The position numbers were made by a program, and so were the translations under genes. This document shows positions 53,931 to 64,000 of a DNA stretch of 64,000 nucleotides, piece by piece. The first letter of the stretch is position 1. Each line of letters begins with the position of its first letter. This DNA comes from Pogonophryne albipinna (Eukaryota; Chordata; Actinopteri; Perciformes; Artedidraconidae): NCBI GenBank assembly GCA_028583405.1, contig JAPTMU010000279.1:204279-268278 (forward strand). The letters run 5' to 3'. The notes beneath the pieces are model-generated. The model was not told the DNA's origin and made no database searches. It saw only the letters and a list, made by a program, of their open reading frames with translations.

Positions 53931-55585
53931 ACACACACGGTTAGTGGTTATTTTTGATTAATTGACCGTGGCTAATGAATATCCATATTCTAATACTTCT
54001 CTGTGATTGCTTTTTAAATAAGCATCAGTTGTCTGTTTAATGCTGCACTCTGACATGGTGGTGTGTGTGTGTCGTTGGGTGTGTGTGTGGAGTGTGCGTG
54101 TGTGTGTATGCGTGTTTGTTGATCTCAGGAGGTGTTGATAAAGATTGGATGTGAACACGGCTGGCATCTCTGCCCCTCTCATGTTGGCACTTGGCAGCAC
54201 AGGGGACAGTGTACTGACCTTTCTCACACACACACACACACACACACAGTTCTCACACCTCTGTCACCACCATGTGTGAGACACTGCTTGTCTTTGCTTT
54301 TATGTCTCATCGAACAGCTGCTGCCCTCGGACTTAAACTGCATTATGAGCATTTTAAGTACCTTTTAAATTGTTTTCAAAGTCACAATATTATAATTTAG
54401 TACTGGCAGACAATGTAGACCAAATATGCTGATCATGATACAGACGTGTGGACATTTCCTACCTTTCTATTACTTGTTAATCGTAGTTTAAATCCTTTTT
54501 CTTTTGAACACATTTAATGTTAGTCTTGTTTCTATCATGCATAATAAAGTAGAGGATTTGGCCAAATAAGGGATGTATATGACTACACATTAGTACATGT
54601 TCCGCGTTGTGTTTTGATGTGTGTTGTGTGATATCATGTGACTGTAGTTCACTCTTCTTCCCAGCAGAGAGAGCTCAAGCTGGTGTTTTACTGCATTGCA
54701 CATCTGTTAAGGATTCAACCTTCATTTGTTGAAAATGTAGCTAGAAAATCTAAAATTGGTAGTTATTACAATTTTTCTCTCTGACATTTCACTAGAAGTT
54801 TCACTTGCTTCAACCCTGCTGATGCAGCTTAACCTGATACATATTTTGTTTTCTGTGGCAGTTTAAAATCCTTTGCAAAATACATGTAATAGTTGAACAA
54901 ACATGGCTGTCTGTGTCTCCATGTGATTCAGTGTGATGGATGCTCTGACATATGTCCTCATGAGAGCAATCACTTTCTGCTATCTTTCCCCTTCAAGTCA
55001 ACACAGTGGAAGAAACAGCAGCACTTTAGGAAGGTCACACACACAGCTATTAAAGCAGTGAGCATATGAGAGTGTTGTCAAAAAGGCAATTCACATTCTA
55101 CATATTCCCACACACTTCAATGTTTGGACCTACGTACACACACACACACAGCTGTGCTAGAAACACAGCATGAGGTTTGAAGGGAGTGGCGCTCTACTAC
55201 TTGTAAAAATGTCCGATCTTTTCACCTGAATGATTTACCCTTTGCACAGGATTGCACTTGATACGATGAGTAAGACTCGTTATTGTTGTGCACTTTTAGC
55301 AATTTTTTACTCAAGATACTGTCAGAGAAATCACAGTGATAATAGCGGTTTTTGCTTTTTAAAGAGTCAGATTTCATTTAGTTTGTAAAAGTGTTTTCGG
55401 CAAATGTTAAAGTGTTTCGGGACTTGTACATTTGTCTCAGTTCTCGTAAAAGTGTTTCGCATCTTGTTAATGTTAACTTGTTTTGTCCTTGGTAAAAGTG
55501 TTTTGCTCAACACAGGATAATACTCGTTTTTTTGCTTTTAAAGAGTAAGAGTTTAAATCCTTTATTGTTTTTTCTCTCTCCACAG
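53931..55585. other. Intron before the 55586 exon
   Basis: Short imperfect TG/CA tracts lie at 54058-54115 and 54226-54248. 55063-55135 is repeated at 56880-56945 (AGCTATTAAAGCAGTGAGCA). No other feature recognised. Confidence 0.5.
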
Positions 55586-56011
55586 TACAATAGAAACGAC
55601 TTTCGACACCACCGTAACCACGGAGGTAAATGGGCGGAGTCTCCCAGCCCTCACCACACGCTCCTCCCCCATGGCCTGGCGTCTCGGCCAATCACAAACC
55701 CCGCGTCTCCAGGCGGGCGACGCCCCCTCAATGCCCGGCAGCTACGCGGCGCCGCCCAGGGCGACCACGGCGAGCGCCGGGTGCACCACAGGGCGCTACA
55801 CTGGGCACTCTGACACTTCCAGGTTTGTGTTCAGAAGAGGGGTGAGGGGGGCGGAGCAAGGGGAGAATGGAGGAGGAGGAGCAGGAGGAGGAGGAGGAAG
55901 AGGAGAAGGAGAAGGAGATGAAGGGCAGCAGTCGGAGATGGAGATAACAGGGTACTTGAGTGAAGGAGATATCCTAGGGAGGAGCAACCGGACCAATGAG
56001 ATCACCAGCGG
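55586..56011 (+). CDS. nav3: nav3 internal coding exon (426 bp)
   Basis: The acceptor is TTTCTCTCTCCACAG and the donor GTAGGA. It enters and leaves in phase 2, so it is skippable in frame. It encodes TIETTFDTTVTTEVNGRSLP, ALTTRSSPMAWRLGQSQ, PRLQAGDAPSMPGSY, a variable Ala/Pro/Thr stretch, SDTSRFVFRRGVRG, a Gly/Glu-rich low-complexity run (about 55866-55925, GGA repeats), and EITGYLSEGDILGRSNRTNE. ETTFD..VTTEVNGR, WRLGQ, RLQAGDAPS and GDILG are in NAV3 order. In remembered NAV3 the segment before GYMSDGDILG is non-repetitive (PLRRAAVSRL and on); here it is replaced by Gly/Glu repeats. A copy of the exon's last bases and donor lies 175 bp into the intron. Confidence 0.93.
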
Positions 56012-57794
56012 GTAGGACGACTATAGCACTTAGCATGTTAGCTTCCTCTGATGCACTTCTGACATAAATGATGGTGCCAAAATGTATATTGCTAGCCTAA
56101 ATTAAACTTGCTTCTATTTGGTTGAGGTAGGTTAAAGTATTTGTTGCTAAAATGTATATTGTTTGCCTAAAATATCCTACGAGCGGGTAGGACGACTATA
56201 GCGTTTAGCATATTAGCTTCCTCTGATGCACTTCTGACTTCCTGCTTTAAATGCCGACGCTTTAATTGGTAAATGATGGTGCCCAAATGTATATTATCAC
56301 GTACAATGCATCGGAGCACTGGCTAATAGAAGTGCAAGTGTTCCATAGTGATGTCACTGTGTTCCCGGAACTCCTATAGAACACACTACAGGAGAGGGAA
56401 AACCCCCCAAAAATCACAATAGGGCCTCTTTAAGTTACATTCTAACGGACAGTATGAGAAAAAGAGACACTAGAGAAATTAAAGACGTTCTAGTATGAAT
56501 CCAATATGTAAGTATGGACCCGAAAGCGAGCAGAATATGTTCCACTTGATATGATTTGGCCTTCTTCTTCCTCTATACTAACTTAAACACTTGTTTGATG
56601 AATCATGAATACAAGTCACATTTTTCTATTCAATGTCTCAGTGCATATGGGTTTAGTAGAAAAGGTTGGATGTGTGTTCATAGTCTCCAAGGCCTCATCT
56701 TTCTGTGAACATTAATACAAAGGGCAACATCCACTAAGGCTGTCATCGTTTGTCTTGCCATGAAAGTGAAGTGTGCAACTCGAGGCCACGCCATTCGCTG
56801 ACAGATTAGCTGAATGAAAATAGATCCGGAAAACATCACGGCAAAATGTGTGTTTGCTTCTGACCTTCATTATCACCATAGCTATTAAAGCAGTGAGCAA
56901 ATGAGAGTTTTGTCAAAAAGGCAATTCACATTCTACACACACACACACATACACACATACGGCAGACTGTGAATGGATGTAAAGCAGAGTTATGGGGTAA
57001 AGCATATTAATTAATGCTGTCTGAAAGGAAAAGTGATTAGCTAAGCTTAATTAGCTAAATGGTAATGGTCTCCGTGTCCTATCAGCCGTGCCTCAAATCT
57101 GACCACTTACTCAGTGCCACATACACACATTTAACAGGGCTCTTGCAGATCCTTAAAAAAAGGCTAAAAGGCAACAAAAAAAGGCCTTAATTGGTACTAA
57201 ATTGTGTTAAATCAATCTTCAAAAGTCTTACAAATTATACAAAATCGATTGTATTAATCGTTTTTGTCTTGCAATTTAAAATCTCCAAAAATAACTATAA
57301 CTTTGATGTTTATTTTATACTTTACTGAATGCCCTTTTGCAATAATGATAATATTCTGTTTGCATCCGAAGTGCTCAAAGCAGGCAGAAATGCTAATTCA
57401 ATTAAGTGTTGCTATTAGGATTTAACATCTAAGATTTGGCTCAAACAGATACCCTATATATTTCTAGAGAAAAATGTGGTGCTTAAGTTGATTTTATTTT
57501 CAATATTGATTACTGCTACGTTGGTGTTTATTCTCAGGAAGTAGTTTTATTCTACATGGTGTTTAAAAAGTCTAGAAATCCAACTTACCTCAAGCTGTAG
57601 ATTAGAATAAGGATTTGATAGGCTTTCGCAAAAAGAAAGTGCTTTTGTATCAGTATATCCATCATGTCACTGTATTCCCTTACTGGTTAAGTTTATACAG
57701 AACAGAGGTTGGTCAACTCAAGTACATTTTATTTATACAGTTACTATCTTTCCACCACAGCATCGTCATCCTCTCATTATTCCCCCTCTCACAG
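56012..57794. other. Intron with donor duplication and a family C fragment
   Basis: GGGTAGGACGACTATAGC at the exon donor (56010) is repeated at 56185. 56296-56435 is the 3' end of family C (TATCACGTACAATGC to GGGCCTCTTTAA). The rest is AT-rich intron. Confidence 0.6.
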
Positions 57795-57914
57795 ATACCT
57801 TACCGACGGCGGCCTTCATCTGTATTCGAGGAGCGCAGGCCGAGCCTCGGACTCTTCTACTGCTCAAGATGTTTCCCAGAAAGGCAGCAAAGAGATGCAG
57901 GGCGACATCGACAG
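57795..57914 (+). CDS. nav3: nav3 internal coding exon (120 bp)
   Basis: The acceptor is CCCCTCTCACAG and the donor GTAGGC. It enters and leaves in phase 2 (skippable in frame). GG+A restores glycine, followed by YLTDGGLHLYSRSAGRASD and then SSTAQDVSQKGSKEMQGDID. Remembered NAV3 has GYMTDGGLNLYTRSLNRIPD here, then a less conserved tail and SWDDSSS from the next exon. I found no WDDSS-coding exon in the remaining 6 kb, so the next exon should lie beyond 64000. The coiled-coil and AAA+ modules of navigators are also downstream and not in this window. Confidence 0.9.
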
Positions 57915-60221
57915 GTAGGCACAGAGTCAATACCTCGCTTTGATGATTTGATGTTGCTGTGGACGATGACACTGGAAACATAGAGGGACAATGATAAATA
58001 TACAGATGTGGGTACATTTCTACATTTGTGTTCAGATTTTTTGAATTTTCCGGATGTTACAACTAAGTAACTTTGTGCATTTACTCAACTGCATCTTTGA
58101 GGTACTTGTACTTTACTTGAGTGTTTCAATTTGATGCTGCTTGAGACTTATACTACAGTACAATTTGTAAGCAGAAAAACGTAAGCAGAAAAACGTAAAA
58201 ATTCATGCAGTAATGCATGAATTCATTTCCGGGTCACTACCGGAGGACCGAGGAGTCGAGGAGTCGAGGAGGGGAAATTTGAGTATTGAGAAACCTCTTT
58301 GGAGAAGAGAGAAACACAGGAGGGAAGGAAAACCACACCAGTACAGCCTGCCTGGCACGTAACACATACTATAATGGATTATTATATCTGAATAGAGAGT
58401 CATTCAAAGTTATTACTAGCTGCAAAATAAAATGACTTTAATGCATGAATAATTACAATCCAGTGATATATTATGTGATGGATTTTAGCCTCTGCAGACC
58501 ATTTACATGCACCAAAACCTATATAACACATTACAGGAAAGGCAAAACCCCAAGAGGCATAATAGGACCTCTTTAATCGAAAGAAACCCCATAACTCCAC
58601 AAGTTAAAAAGTAAGTCCATGTCCTTCAGAGATGACAGTCAGGACACTGCGGGGACACTGCGGATTAAATGAGGTGAAAAGGAGAGACGTGCGATCGATT
58701 TAAAGCTGTCAGGCTCAGATTGAGATGACAGGCCTTCAGGGAGCATGCTGGGAATCCACTGCTGCAGCGACATTTCCCAGCATGCAACTCTAACTTCTGC
58801 CAACATTTTGATGAGTCGCAGTGTTTGGAGGAGGCGGACGGGCGGCTTTGGAAAGCAATCAGAAATCACTCTATAGAAATAGCTTGGTTTTGTTTTAACG
58901 CTTAAAATAAGTAAAGGGCTGTTAGAGTCACTCCTTGTTTTATAATTGTTATGCTATGCCGTTTGTATTTTGTTTTTGTCTTTGCTTTTGTTTGCTTTGT
59001 ACAGCCCTTTGAGGCATGTCTTGTGATTTGGATCAATAATACATTTTGATTTGATTTGACTCCTTAACTGACTTTAAGGATCTTTTTCAATGTGGTCATT
59101 TTGCATACAACACAATGCAATACAGCTTTATTTGTAAAGCAATTTAAAACCTCCAGACCAAAGTGTTGTACAGAAAAATAAATACATTAATAAAATACAA
59201 AAATCACACAGCTCAGCTCAGAAAACGTAAAAATAAGCAAAAATACAAATAAAAAGGTAAAAATAAACATGAATACAGTAATAACAGCCATATAGTAAAA
59301 ATAATAGACCAATTAAAAGCAACAATCTACTATCTTTCTAAGTGTCGAACGTTAAGGAGAAGAGGTGGATTTTAAGAAGTGATTTTAAACAGACAGTATG
59401 GTTATATAGGATGAATGTAACCATAGTTACCTCCATGTGAGGTCGGCCCAGAGGGGTTTTTAAATCTACTCTTAAAACACACTTCTTCTCCCTGGCCTTT
59501 TATTCAGAGCGGAGCACGACTCCTGACTTTTCCCTGTGTTTTTTATATATCTGTTGTAATTTATTGTGTTTTTATGTGATTGTAGTATTTATTACATGTA
59601 CAGCACTTTGGCCCGACCAAAAATTGCTTTTAAATGTGCTTTATAAATAAACCTTGATTGGATTTGATAGTTAGGGACAACTTACAGACGTTGTGATTCC
59701 TCCTCCAGCTGAATCTGTCTTTGTTTTTGCTACCAGTTTACATAACTGTGTTGTTGAAAAGCCCCGACGGTCCTTCTGTTTTCTGGTGTGCGTTTTCGCT
59801 TTCACAAGCAACACAACAGTCAGTCAGCGGAGATGTTCAGCAGGTCGGATCATATCTGTGATCGGCAGAGCGTCACGATATCAGCCGACCTGACCGGAGG
59901 TTCAGAACAGGCGTTAGACTCACCGCCTGTCAGTCTCTCTCTGATCTGCTGTCAGACGGTGACACTCGAAGGGATGGATGGATAAATATGAACCCTCTGA
60001 ACTGTCTCCAAGTTGTAGCGTCCCCCTCAATGTGTTTTATCTCAGAAATGAGTCTTAAAACCTTTAAATTAATCAGCATTTTGCCACTTCCTGTTTAAGT
60101 CGACCATTTCTTTAATGTGTTTTTGGTGAGATGTCTGAAATAAGGTCTGTGGTACAACACAAGCTGAAAAGATGTGACATAAAATGCATCACTAAATACC
60201 ACTATGGAGTTTAAAAAACGC
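57915..60221. other. Intron with repeat fragments
   Basis: 58240-58270 has GAGGAGTCGAGGAGGGG (element-end-like). 58490-58578 is a family C 3' end. 58925-59065 and 59480-59670 resemble L2 LINE 3' ends (TTTATAAATAAACCTTGATT), and 59110-59300 an antisense one. No exon found. Confidence 0.5.
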
Positions 60222-61352
60222 CTTAGCAGTGGTGACGTGAAGTCATGTGACCGTGCTGTAGTTCCTTTATAGCCCAACATTAGCCTCCTTTAGCTTAGCG
60301 GTGGTGACGTGAAGTCATGTGACCGTGCTGTAGTTCCTTTATAGCCCAACATTAGCCACCTTTAGCTTAGCGGTGGTGACGTGAAGTCATGTGACCGTGC
60401 TGTAGTTCCTTTATAGCCCAACATTAGCCACCTTTAGCTTAGCGGTGGTGACGTGAAGTCATGTGACCGTGCTGTAGTTCCTTTATAGCCCAACATTAGC
60501 CGCCTTTAGCTTAGTCGTGTTGACGTGAAGTCATGTGACCGTGCTGTAGTTCCTTTATAGCCCAACATTAGCCACCTTTAGCTTAGCGGTGGTGACGTGA
60601 AGTCATGTGACCGTGCTGTAGTTCCTTTATAGCCCAACATTAGCCACCTTTAGCTTAGCGGTGGTGACGTGAAGTCATGTGACCGTGCTGTAGTTCCTTT
60701 ATAGCCCAACATTAGCCGCCTTTAGCTTAGTCGTGTTGACGTGAAGTCATGTGACCGTGCTGTAGTTCCTTTATAGCCCACATTAGCCTCCTTTAGCTTA
60801 GCCGTGTTGACGTGAAGTCATGTGACCGTGCTGTAGTTCCTTTATAGCCCAACATTAGCCGCCTTTAGCTTAGCGGTGTTGACGTGAAGTCATGTGACCG
60901 TGCTGTAGTTCCTTTATAGCTCAACATTAGCCACCTTTAGCTTAGCGGTGGTGACGTGAAGTCATGTGACCGTGCTGTAGTTCCTTTATAGCCCAACATT
61001 AGCCACCTTTAGCTTAGCGGTGGTGACGTGAAGTCATGTGACCGTGCTGTAGTTCCTTTATAGCCCAACATTAGCCGCCTTTAGCTTAGCCGTGTTGACG
61101 TGAAGTCATGTGACCGTGCTGTAGTTCGTTTATAGCCCAACATTAGCTGCCTTTAGCTTAGCGGTGTTGACGTGAAGTCATGTGACCGTACTGTAGTTCC
61201 TTTATAGCCCAACATTAGCCGCCTTTAGCTTAGCGATGGTGACGTGAAGTCATGTGACCATGCTGTAGTTCCTTTATATTCCAACAATTAGCCTCCTTTA
61301 GCTTAGCGGAGGTGACGTGAAGTCATGTGACCGTGCTGTAGTTCCTTTATAG
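60222..61352 (+). repeat. 72-bp minisatellite, about 16 units
   Basis: The unit runs TGACGTGAAGTCATGTGACC, GTGCTGTAGTTCCTTTATAG, CCCAACATTAGCCACC, TTTAGCTTAGCGGTGG. Two variants (ACC+GCGGTGG and GCC+TCGTGTT) alternate in a three-unit pattern in part of the array. Each unit carries TGACGT and GTCATGTGAC. Confidence 0.93.
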
Positions 61353-61750
61353 TTAGCTTTTTATCCTAAAAATCATAAAGTGGTGTTACTATGTAGAGAT
61401 TATCCTGCTGAACAAAACATATAAGTATCATAAATGTGTGTTTGCAACAGATCTTCCAATTGAATCCAATAGAAAAACCCTTTTGCTCTTGTGATGCTAC
61501 CTTTCAGGACCTCCTTCAAAAATACTCCACCAGTGCACGACTCTAATGTGCTAATTCTTCTCAACCTGCCTTCACATTATTCCTAAAAATGGTGGCGTCT
61601 CTGAGCTAAAGTTTGAGATAGCTCTTTGGGCCTCAGGAGCGATGAGAAAGTATTGATGCCTTCAGGCTAAAAGACACCTGATGTGTTTTGAGTTTGAACT
61701 CTGATATCCTTTTCCTTTCCTTCCAGTCACCCATACACAACTAAATGAAT

Positions 61751-61842
<92 letters not shown>

Positions 61843-62485
61843 CACATGGCTTTAATGCCTCCCTGTGACATGTGTGACAGTCAGAAGCTGAACTGTCACT
61901 TTCCCTCTGACATACGGTAATGCTCGGGGGGGCGATTGCTCACCGTGTTTTCAGCATGGCTTTAGCTCCCTCCCTTGGGACAGGTTTTTACTTATTTTTC
62001 CTGAAACATTCATATCATTTCCACAAAACCCCTCCGGCTTAAAGTAAGACAAACTGTTCGCTCACCTCGAAGAACTTCCCATCTCCTCAAATGCACACAT
62101 GCTTCTAGGAATGACAAATACCAGCAAAGCATTTATTCCTAAACTGCGAGTTAGTCAAATATATATTGTGTGTTTTTACCTCTCCCTGGTCACTGTGAAC
62201 TATAAAAGGAAGTGAACATTTCTTACTCCCTGGCAAAATGATAGGTAGCATTATATTCATATGTTATTTCTGCATGTCTGCTCCATTGCTGTATTTATTT
62301 GAATGTCTTTTACCAATCAAAGCAAGATCAAGCGTTCCCAGCAGCCTTCAGGTTGTGCTGGCTGTGCTAAGCGGTAAAATGTAAATTTTGTGATTGATTT
62401 GCCATCTGAATAAGAAGAACTAAAACCATCCGACAGTAGCTCAGTCTGTAGGGACTTCAGTTAAATAGACCAAGTGTTGACTGTT
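61353..62485. other. Intron; includes a CA tract at 61751-61839
   Basis: An 89-bp CA run is the only clear feature. Confidence 0.55.
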
Positions 62486-62790
62486 AAGGCCCGGACACAC
62501 CAAGCTGACACCAAATAACTGACACAGACGGACCCCCGGCTGTTGTGTCACCTCCCGTCGCACTGGAACACACCGCAAAGACTTCAGCTGACGGCCAAGT
62601 AGCACGTACGAACTGCGCATGCGTGAGTGGCAATAACTCTCCTTACCAGCAGGCGGCGGTAGTGTGTATTCGTCATTCAAAAGAAGCAACAACCGGAAGA
62701 CAGACTGCGTGATAAACGAGAGAAGAAGAACAGACTGCGTGATATAAACAAAGAACAAATAGCGTGTGCGTTCCATTTTCACTCTACAAC
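62486..62790. mobile_element. DNA-transposon end fragment
   Basis: GGCCCGGACACACCAAGCTG is a terminus seen repeatedly in fish DNA elements. 62698-62750 has a tandem doublet of AGACTGCGTGATA. The other end was not found. Confidence 0.4.
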
Positions 62791-64000
62791 GAGAAGCTCA
62801 CGGGGCTTTCCCGAACCTGTGTCGAGAGCTGGAGTTAAATGAAATCTCAGATTTGCCTTCTTAATAGTTTGTTTGGGTCCCTCACTTCCGTTTCGCTTCT
62901 CATGCACTGATTCGCTAGCTGAAGTTGACTGCAGGGCTGCCCAGAGTTTTACGATCTGTCCACCTTTTCATTTAATTACAAATAATTTAGGTTTTCTCCA
63001 AAGAGCAGAGGATAAGAGTAATTAACCTTAAAGATACAAACAGAAACAACAACGTTTCTTATGAACGTATCTTAAATACGTTTATTTTCTACATATCTTT
63101 GCCATTTGTTGTCTTGCTTAATGATAATGATAATAGTCATTTATAAATATCATTTTAGAGCACACATTTGAAATCAGTAGGCGAGGCTGTAATTTCACAA
63201 GCTGTTACTCTCATGAGCGAGGCAGAAAATAATAGTTTTAACAGCCAAAAAGCTGCTGTGTCGTTTATTGCACCTCAAACATTAAAACAAATCCAGAGTT
63301 ACGTGTTTCTGTACTTCCTCTAAGAAGAAAGGACAGTAACAGAAGAGCTCTGTGGCTTCAGGCTTGATCGCCGTTCAAATGACAGCGTTGGTTTCCCCAA
63401 AAGTGGGCGGGGCTGTAAAGTGACGTAGATTTTACTAATCTATTATTCAAAACCATTCTATTTATTCTAACGTAAATTACATGCCAGTGTTTTATGTTTT
63501 TATTTTAAATCGTATAATGTCGGACTTGTTTTCCCGTCTGTGAGGAAAAGAAATGGGGCTTAGAGCTTAGAGTTGTTTTTTTGTGTAATTTAGCCATGGT
63601 ACAAGTGACGGACGATATGTAGACTGTCCTGATATCAATGGGGAGCTAATTCCACTATTTATACACACACACACACACACACCTCTTCTCTCCCTGTCCT
63701 CCTCACACTGGCAGTAGTAGAGAGAGTTTATGGGTCTGTGTGTATAAACTGAACTCCCATGAGGCTCGTTATGCTTTCCGTTTTGTCTCATAACGAGCCC
63801 TGGAGGTTCTTCCTGCTGACTCATCAGATCAGCAGGTGATCAGTGTGGAGTCATGGTTTCTGTTCTGAGCACTTTACGACATATCTAATGATGGTGGTGT
63901 TCTTGAACATATCCGCTATGTGGGGGTCCATGTTGCTTGGGAAAAATAGTTCTGGTTTTCTAACATTTAAGCAGGAAGAGTGTAGTTTTGTAATGAAATT
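62791..64000. other. Intron to the end of the window
   Basis: A short CA run lies at 63661-63682. No further nav3 exon was recognised. Confidence 0.5.

Noticed and set aside
59693..59985. Possible further nav3 exon in 57915-64000
   Set aside because: None of the open stretches encodes the WDDSSS block expected next or fits a phase-2 acceptor convincingly.

Overview
This is vertebrate, almost certainly teleost (probably percomorph), genomic DNA. It has short exons with GT/AG borders in long introns, very long TG/CA tracts, L2- and RTE-type LINE pieces and many short DNA transposons of kinds common in fish. I see no prokaryotic or viral genes.

The only host gene I can support is neuron navigator 3 (nav3), on the plus strand and cut at both window ends. 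Seven internal coding exons form an unbroken, phase-matched chain of 2,088 coding bases (696 codons): 3697-3765, 12920-13062, 18414-19518, 23409-23524, 38733-38841, 55586-56011 and 57795-57914. They cover the part of the protein between the N-terminal calponin-homology (CH) domain, which should lie 5' of the window, and the coiled-coil/AAA+ part, which should lie 3'. Assignment to NAV3 rather than NAV1 or NAV2 is from remembered family sequences, not a search. An eighth coding exon (32386-33001) has its own ATG preceded by in-frame stops. It looks like an internal alternative first exon whose protein resembles the N-terminus of NAV1, and it joins the 38733 exon in frame. nav3 would then make a long CH-containing protein and a short one from an internal promoter near 32 kb.

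The rest is intron, heavily remodelled by mobile elements. The dominant ones are DNA-transposon-like elements with TTAA ends. Several carry an internal minisatellite: a 57-bp unit at 5966-9460, 19550-21498 and 30018-31212, and a 37-bp unit at 39299-41146. A different element carries an unrelated 37-bp unit at 23939-25481 and, inverted, at 47328-47745. A 72-bp array lies at 60222-61352. Other elements include a hAT element with an 8-bp target duplication (14869-15400), a TAA-flanked Harbinger-like element (12464-12781), a piggyBac-like element (11153-11896), a truncated L2 LINE (41161-43430) and a DDE transposon broken by a LINE fragment (43640-45560).

The arrays sit very close to exons. Exons 18414-19518, 23409-23524 and 38733-38841 each have an array-bearing element starting 18-50 bp past their 5' splice site. 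The 57-bp arrays on either side of exons 12920-13062 and 18414-19518 are in opposite orientation, so the pre-mRNA could fold into a very long duplex around those two exons. The 38733 exon also has an 84-unit TG tract about 48 bases before it. No tRNA, rRNA or other RNA gene was recognised.
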